From Niallia taxi (lineage in GTDB: Bacteria; Bacillota; Bacilli; Bacillales; Cytobacillaceae), in contig NZ_RZTZ01000016.1 in assembly GCF_004005475.1 (NCBI RefSeq), forward strand, positions 1 to 64,000: 64,000 nt of DNA, read 5' to 3'. Position numbers and translations under genes: made by a program. The first letter of the stretch is position 1. Every line of letters starts with the position of its first letter. Under the pieces are notes generated by a model. The model searched no databases and had not been told where the DNA came from. It worked only from the letters and a program-made list of their open reading frames with translations. Positions 62,747 to 64,000 of this stretch are shown here, piece by piece.

Positions 62747-64000
62747 TCGTGATCACGCATCCATTCTTTTTTATCTAGTTCCTGCTGTACCTGCTCATCT
62801 ATTCGTTTGAATCCCATTAGCAATGCATATTTTTTTACAGATTGACCAATTGCAGCAAATGACATTTCTTTTGGATCTCTGTCGCTGTACTTATTCCATT
62901 CTTGCAAAAAGATATCGATTGACCGCTTATTCGGAAAGATAACTGTTTCCCAATTATCCTCTGTTAATAATCGTTCATTTATCTCCTGATAGCGGGTGTC
63001 TATTTCAATAGTATGACTTGGCAAAACACGCTGATTATCAGAGAATGTACTTTCTGTTAATAGCCACCTATCGCCAATTAAGACTGCACTGCTATCGTCA
63101 AAGTGTGCCCTTGCACATCGCAGCCCTCTTTTTTCAAGCTCCTGTCGGGTTTTATCAGACATATATTCTATCCGTCTAGGAAAATCACGAATATCATATC
63201 CCGCCATAAAAAGCTGCGAAAACAAAATGTCTATTCCTTCTTTGGAGGCAATAATTAATCTGTCTGTATCCATTATCAGCTGTAATTCCTCCTTCGTATA
63301 AGAATGAGGAATTGCCTTTAAAGCAGGAAATGCATATGCCTCAGCACCATTATTTGTAAAGTATCTTTCCAAGGAGCTTTCCTCAGATGAGCTTTTGGCG
63401 ACAATTAGTTTTCTTTGATAAAACGGTTTTTTCTCAAACCAAGCAATGGAGGACCGCAGCTTGATTACGTCTCCAACTATCGTTAAAGCTGGATTCTTAA
63501 TTTCTGCTGCTGTTACTTTCTCTGCGATTGTACTTAATGTACCTTCAACCACCCGCTGTTTTCCTAAAGTTCCCCATTCAATAACAGCTGCCATTGTGTC
63601 ACCAGAATAGCCTTGTGATAATAACTGCTTACAGATTGTCGGCAAGCCTTGAACACCCATATAATAAGCAAGTGTTTCTCCGATTGCTTCTTGCTTAGGC
63701 TCACATACTAGTTCTTCATTTTTTTTACATTTATGACCCGTTCTGATCGTGAAACTAGTGCTATAATCGCGATGTGTGACTGGAATACCTGCATAGCTGC
63801 TTGCGGCAATACTTGATGTGATTCCAGGCACTATTTCAAACGGTATATTATATGTTGCTATTGCTTCTGCCTCTTCGCCAACTCTTCCAAAAACAGACGG
63901 ATCACCGCCCTTTAACCGGACTACATATTTTCCCTTCAATGACTCTTCCATTAAAGTCTGATTAATCTTCTCTTGTCTCATAATATGGTTATTAGGCAGC
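62707..64000 (-). CDS. cobA: Uroporphyrinogen-III C-methyltransferase fused to uroporphyrinogen-III synthase-like domain, 5' end missing
   Basis: The gene continues beyond the window; about 431 codons are present. In frame from the edge it reads LPNNHIMRQEKINQ then YVVRLKGGDPSVFGRVGEEA, IVPGITSSIAASSYAGIPVT and YYMGVQGLPTICKQLLSQGY: the SAM-dependent methylase that makes precorrin-2. From about residue 185 comes a HemD-like domain (RKLIVAKSSSEESSLERYFT, DRLIIASKEGIDILFSQL, AAIGQSVKKYALLMGF). Such CobA-HemD fusions occur in Firmicutes siroheme operons (NasF-like). An oxidase/dehydrogenase (SirC) is not in view. Confidence 0.88.
   Translation of the reverse strand, partial: LPNNHIMRQEKINQTLMEESLKGKYVVRLKGGDPSVFGRVGEEAEAIATYNIPFEIVPGITSSIAASSYAGIPVTHRDYSTSFTIRTGHKCKKNEELVCEPKQEAIGETLAYYMGVQGLPTICKQLLSQGYSGDTMAAVIEWGTLGKQRVVEGTLSTIAEKVTAAEIKNPALTIVGDVIKLRSSIAWFEKKPFYQRKLIVAKSSSEESSLERYFTNNGAEAYAFPALKAIPHSYTKEELQLIMDTDRLIIASKEGIDILFSQLFMAGYDIRDFPRRIEYMSDKTRQELEKRGLRCARAHFDDSSAVLIGDRWLLTESTFSDNQRVLPSHTIEIDTRYQEINERLLTEDNWETVIFPNKRSIDIFLQEWNKYSDRDPKEMSFAAIGQSVKKYALLMGFKRIDEQVQQELDKKEWMRDHEWMQLYTLDMAAL

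Overview
The window is a low-GC Gram-positive chromosome segment from an endospore-forming Bacillaceae (Bacillus sensu lato; a Niallia- or Cytobacillus-like species would fit, but I cannot fix the genus). Evidence: the 5' end of a 16S rRNA gene with Bacillus-type leader and tandem promoters, two small acid-soluble spore protein genes (sspE, sspK), PerR, FabL, YfhP/MutY, RecX and a long run of gene order matching Bacillus subtilis. Most strong genes lie on the minus strand, the same strand as the rRNA operon, so minus is probably the leading strand.

Region 1 (1-18.6 kb) is a conserved block. Read leftward it follows the B. subtilis order yfhE-yfhF-recX-yfhH-sspK-yfhJ-yfhP-mutY-yfhS-fabL-sspE-ygaB-ygaC-ygaD-ygaE-gsaB-ygaF-perR-ygxA-rrn. 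Differences from that order are a K+ channel-like gene beside ygaF, absence of ygzB, and an insertion of two short-chain dehydrogenases plus a divergent TetR regulator between sspE and fabL.

Region 2 (18.6-37 kb) is more variable. It holds a cluster of DnaA-box-like sites, a small ORF under an array of 16-bp palindromes, an ATP-grasp enzyme, 6-phosphogluconolactonase, the acyl-CoA thioesterase YkhA, a MacAB/YknXYZ-type exporter next to an OmpR-type two-component system, an M20 peptidase, a DUF62 SAM hydrolase divergent from queT (which carries a preQ1-I riboswitch), xpaC-telA, and a LytST-type two-component system beside an oxalate/formate-type MFS transporter.

Region 3 (37-54 kb) contains an oligopeptide ABC transporter in the appDFABC order with predicted CodY sites, an acetate transporter, PepF, a secreted nuclease, an MFS exporter, a YdbC-like protein, a secreted SH3b-C39 protein and a two-domain 789-aa isoprenoid synthase. 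AppDFABC, PepF and the M20 peptidase together suggest active peptide use.

Region 4 (54-64 kb) contains an AAHS-type MFS transporter, decayed membrane-protein genes, a VOC protein, a GyrI-like protein, a DeoR regulator divergent from two tandem paralogous amidohydrolases followed by an ankyrin lipoprotein, and a siroheme/nitrite operon (cobA-hemD fusion, sirB, formate/nitrite channel) cut by the window end.

No CRISPR array, prophage, transposase or tRNA gene was seen. The points most worth follow-up are the two-domain isoprenoid synthase, the palindrome array at 19042-19193, the LytST-MFS pair with its 21-bp-period repeats, the DnaA-box cluster, and the structured appA-appB spacer. All names rest on recognition of the sequence by eye; no database search was run.
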